This document shows, in pieces, positions 63,347-64,000 of a stretch of DNA of 64,000 nucleotides. The notes beneath the pieces were generated by a model. That model had not been told where the DNA came from and did not search any database. It saw only the letters and a program-made list of their open reading frames with translations. Source of the DNA: Verrucomicrobiota bacterium. GTDB lineage: Bacteria > Verrucomicrobiota > Verrucomicrobiia > Verrucomicrobiales > Verrucomicrobiaceae. Within the stretch, counting starts at the first letter, position 1. Each line of letters opens with the position of its first letter. Both the position numbers and the translations under genes were made by a program. The DNA lies in the NCBI GenBank assembly GCA_025360015.1, contig JANYCZ010000004.1, positions 62,001-126,000 of the forward strand, written 5' to 3'.

Positions 63347-64000
63347 ATGGCTCTGTACGACCGCGACTACATGCGTGAAGGATCGCCCCGTTCTGTTACC
63401 GGAATGGTGCGGGAGATCACGGCATTCCATGTGCTCTTTGGCATCAATGTGATGGTGTTCGTCATGCAGTTCCTGTTTGAAACCGGTGGGATCCGGCACC
63501 CGCTGACAGGAGAGTTCATTCCGCTGGGCGGTGTGAGCGTGGATGAGCTGACGCGCGGCAATGTCTGGACGCTGTTCACCTATATGTTTGTGCATGGCAG
63601 CGTGGTCCATTTTGTGCTGAACATGATGCTGCTGTGGTTCGCCGGACGTGGGGTGCAGGAGCTCTTCGGCAGCCGTCATTTCGCCCTGATCTACCTGTTC
63701 TCCGGCATTGTGGGCGCCTCTGCGGAGATGGCGGTGAATGGTTTTGTGCTGGGAGACACCTCCACGCCGCTGGTGGGTGCCTCGGCTTCGGTTTTTGGTT
63801 TGCTCATGGCGCTCGCCGTGGTGCTGCCGGATGAAAAAATCACCGCGTTCATTTACTTCATCATTCCTGTGAAGCTGCGGCTGTGGACACTGGCCAAAGG
63901 GCTGTTCATCATCCAGCTCGTCTTCGGTCTGGCCGGGGTGTTGTTTCACATCCTGCCCGAGGGGATGAAGATCGCCTACTTTGCCCATCTGGGTGGCGCG
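63347..64000 (+). CDS. Rhomboid-family intramembrane serine protease (5' part)
   Basis: The frame runs off the window end, giving the first 218 residues. Start ATG 63347: MALYDRDYMREGSPRSVTGMVREITAFHVLFGINVMVFVMQFL. Rhomboid motifs are present: HFVLN (His88, Asn92) after a helix ending TYMFVHGSVV, the nucleophile GASASVFG (Ser146), and AHLGG with His214, the second half of the dyad. At least five hydrophobic segments are visible. These proteases cleave transmembrane substrates within the bilayer; the substrate is unknown. It is divergent from mgtE across a 95-base spacer. Confidence 0.92.
   Translation, partial: MALYDRDYMREGSPRSVTGMVREITAFHVLFGINVMVFVMQFLFETGGIRHPLTGEFIPLGGVSVDELTRGNVWTLFTYMFVHGSVVHFVLNMMLLWFAGRGVQELFGSRHFALIYLFSGIVGASAEMAVNGFVLGDTSTPLVGASASVFGLLMALAVVLPDEKITAFIYFIIPVKLRLWTLAKGLFIIQLVFGLAGVLFHILPEGMKIAYFAHLGGA

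Overview
The window is a 64 kb piece of a GC-rich bacterial chromosome that most resembles a verrucomicrobium (Prosthecobacter/Verrucomicrobium-like; inferred). The reasons are the DUF1552 Tat-exported protein, the DUF1080 protein, the PQQ/NHL propeller proteins, a secreted protein ending in a 'DYDNDGIPNLVEYALGLNP' type tail, a tmRNA with tag ANSNELALAA, and many short palindromic or tandem repeats between genes. No prophage, CRISPR array or rRNA operon is visible.

Layout. 1-7.9 kb: the end of an RND efflux pump, dinB, small hypothetical genes among palindromic repeats, an alpha/beta hydrolase lipoprotein and a PQQ-propeller protein. 8.4-13.4 kb: a sulfate uptake operon (outer-membrane porin, sbp, cysT, cysW, cysA). 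13.4-24.8 kb: an L,D-transpeptidase, an AsmA-like protein, tmRNA, a 17-copy CCAGCAT minisatellite, cysS, an NHL-repeat secreted protein, DUF1080, DUF1552 and EF-P. 24.9-29 kb: a leftward surface-glycan set (GDP-fucose synthase, C-methyltransferase-like protein, ABC exporter), then tRNA-Glu. 29.8-34.4 kb: a three-gene unit made of a 1144-residue SPF/FG-repeat low-complexity protein ending in a Roadblock/LC7-like domain, an MglA-type GTPase, and a second Roadblock/LC7-like protein. 34.5-42.3 kb: ApbE, DUF2127, a XylR-type regulator, a YHYH protein and a Ski2-like helicase. 42.4-61.2 kb: a complete leftward nitrate assimilation cluster. 61.1-64 kb: a conserved protein annotated in actinobacteria as 3-methyladenine glycosylase, mgtE, and the start of a rhomboid protease.

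Nitrate cluster. Nitrate would cross the outer membrane by an alginate-export-like porin and the inner membrane by an Nrt ABC transporter and a NarK-like MFS carrier. It would be reduced by a NarB/NasA-type molybdoenzyme and by NirA. A four-cluster Fe-S/DmsC-like membrane protein and a CysJ-like diflavin reductase are the likely electron donors. A PP2C-kinase fusion, a NasS-like cytosolic nitrate-binding protein and a divergent LysR regulator are the likely controls. Two foreign modules sit exactly between genes of this cluster: a four-helix-bundle gene bounded by inverted ATTTATGATT-type repeats, and a hicBA toxin-antitoxin pair. A third copy of the ATTTATGATT repeat supplies the only usable ATG of the Fe-S gene.

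The best candidate for an undescribed system is the SPF/FG-repeat - MglA - Roadblock operon at 29.8-34.4 kb. The four-helix-bundle element at 56.4-56.9 kb is the second.
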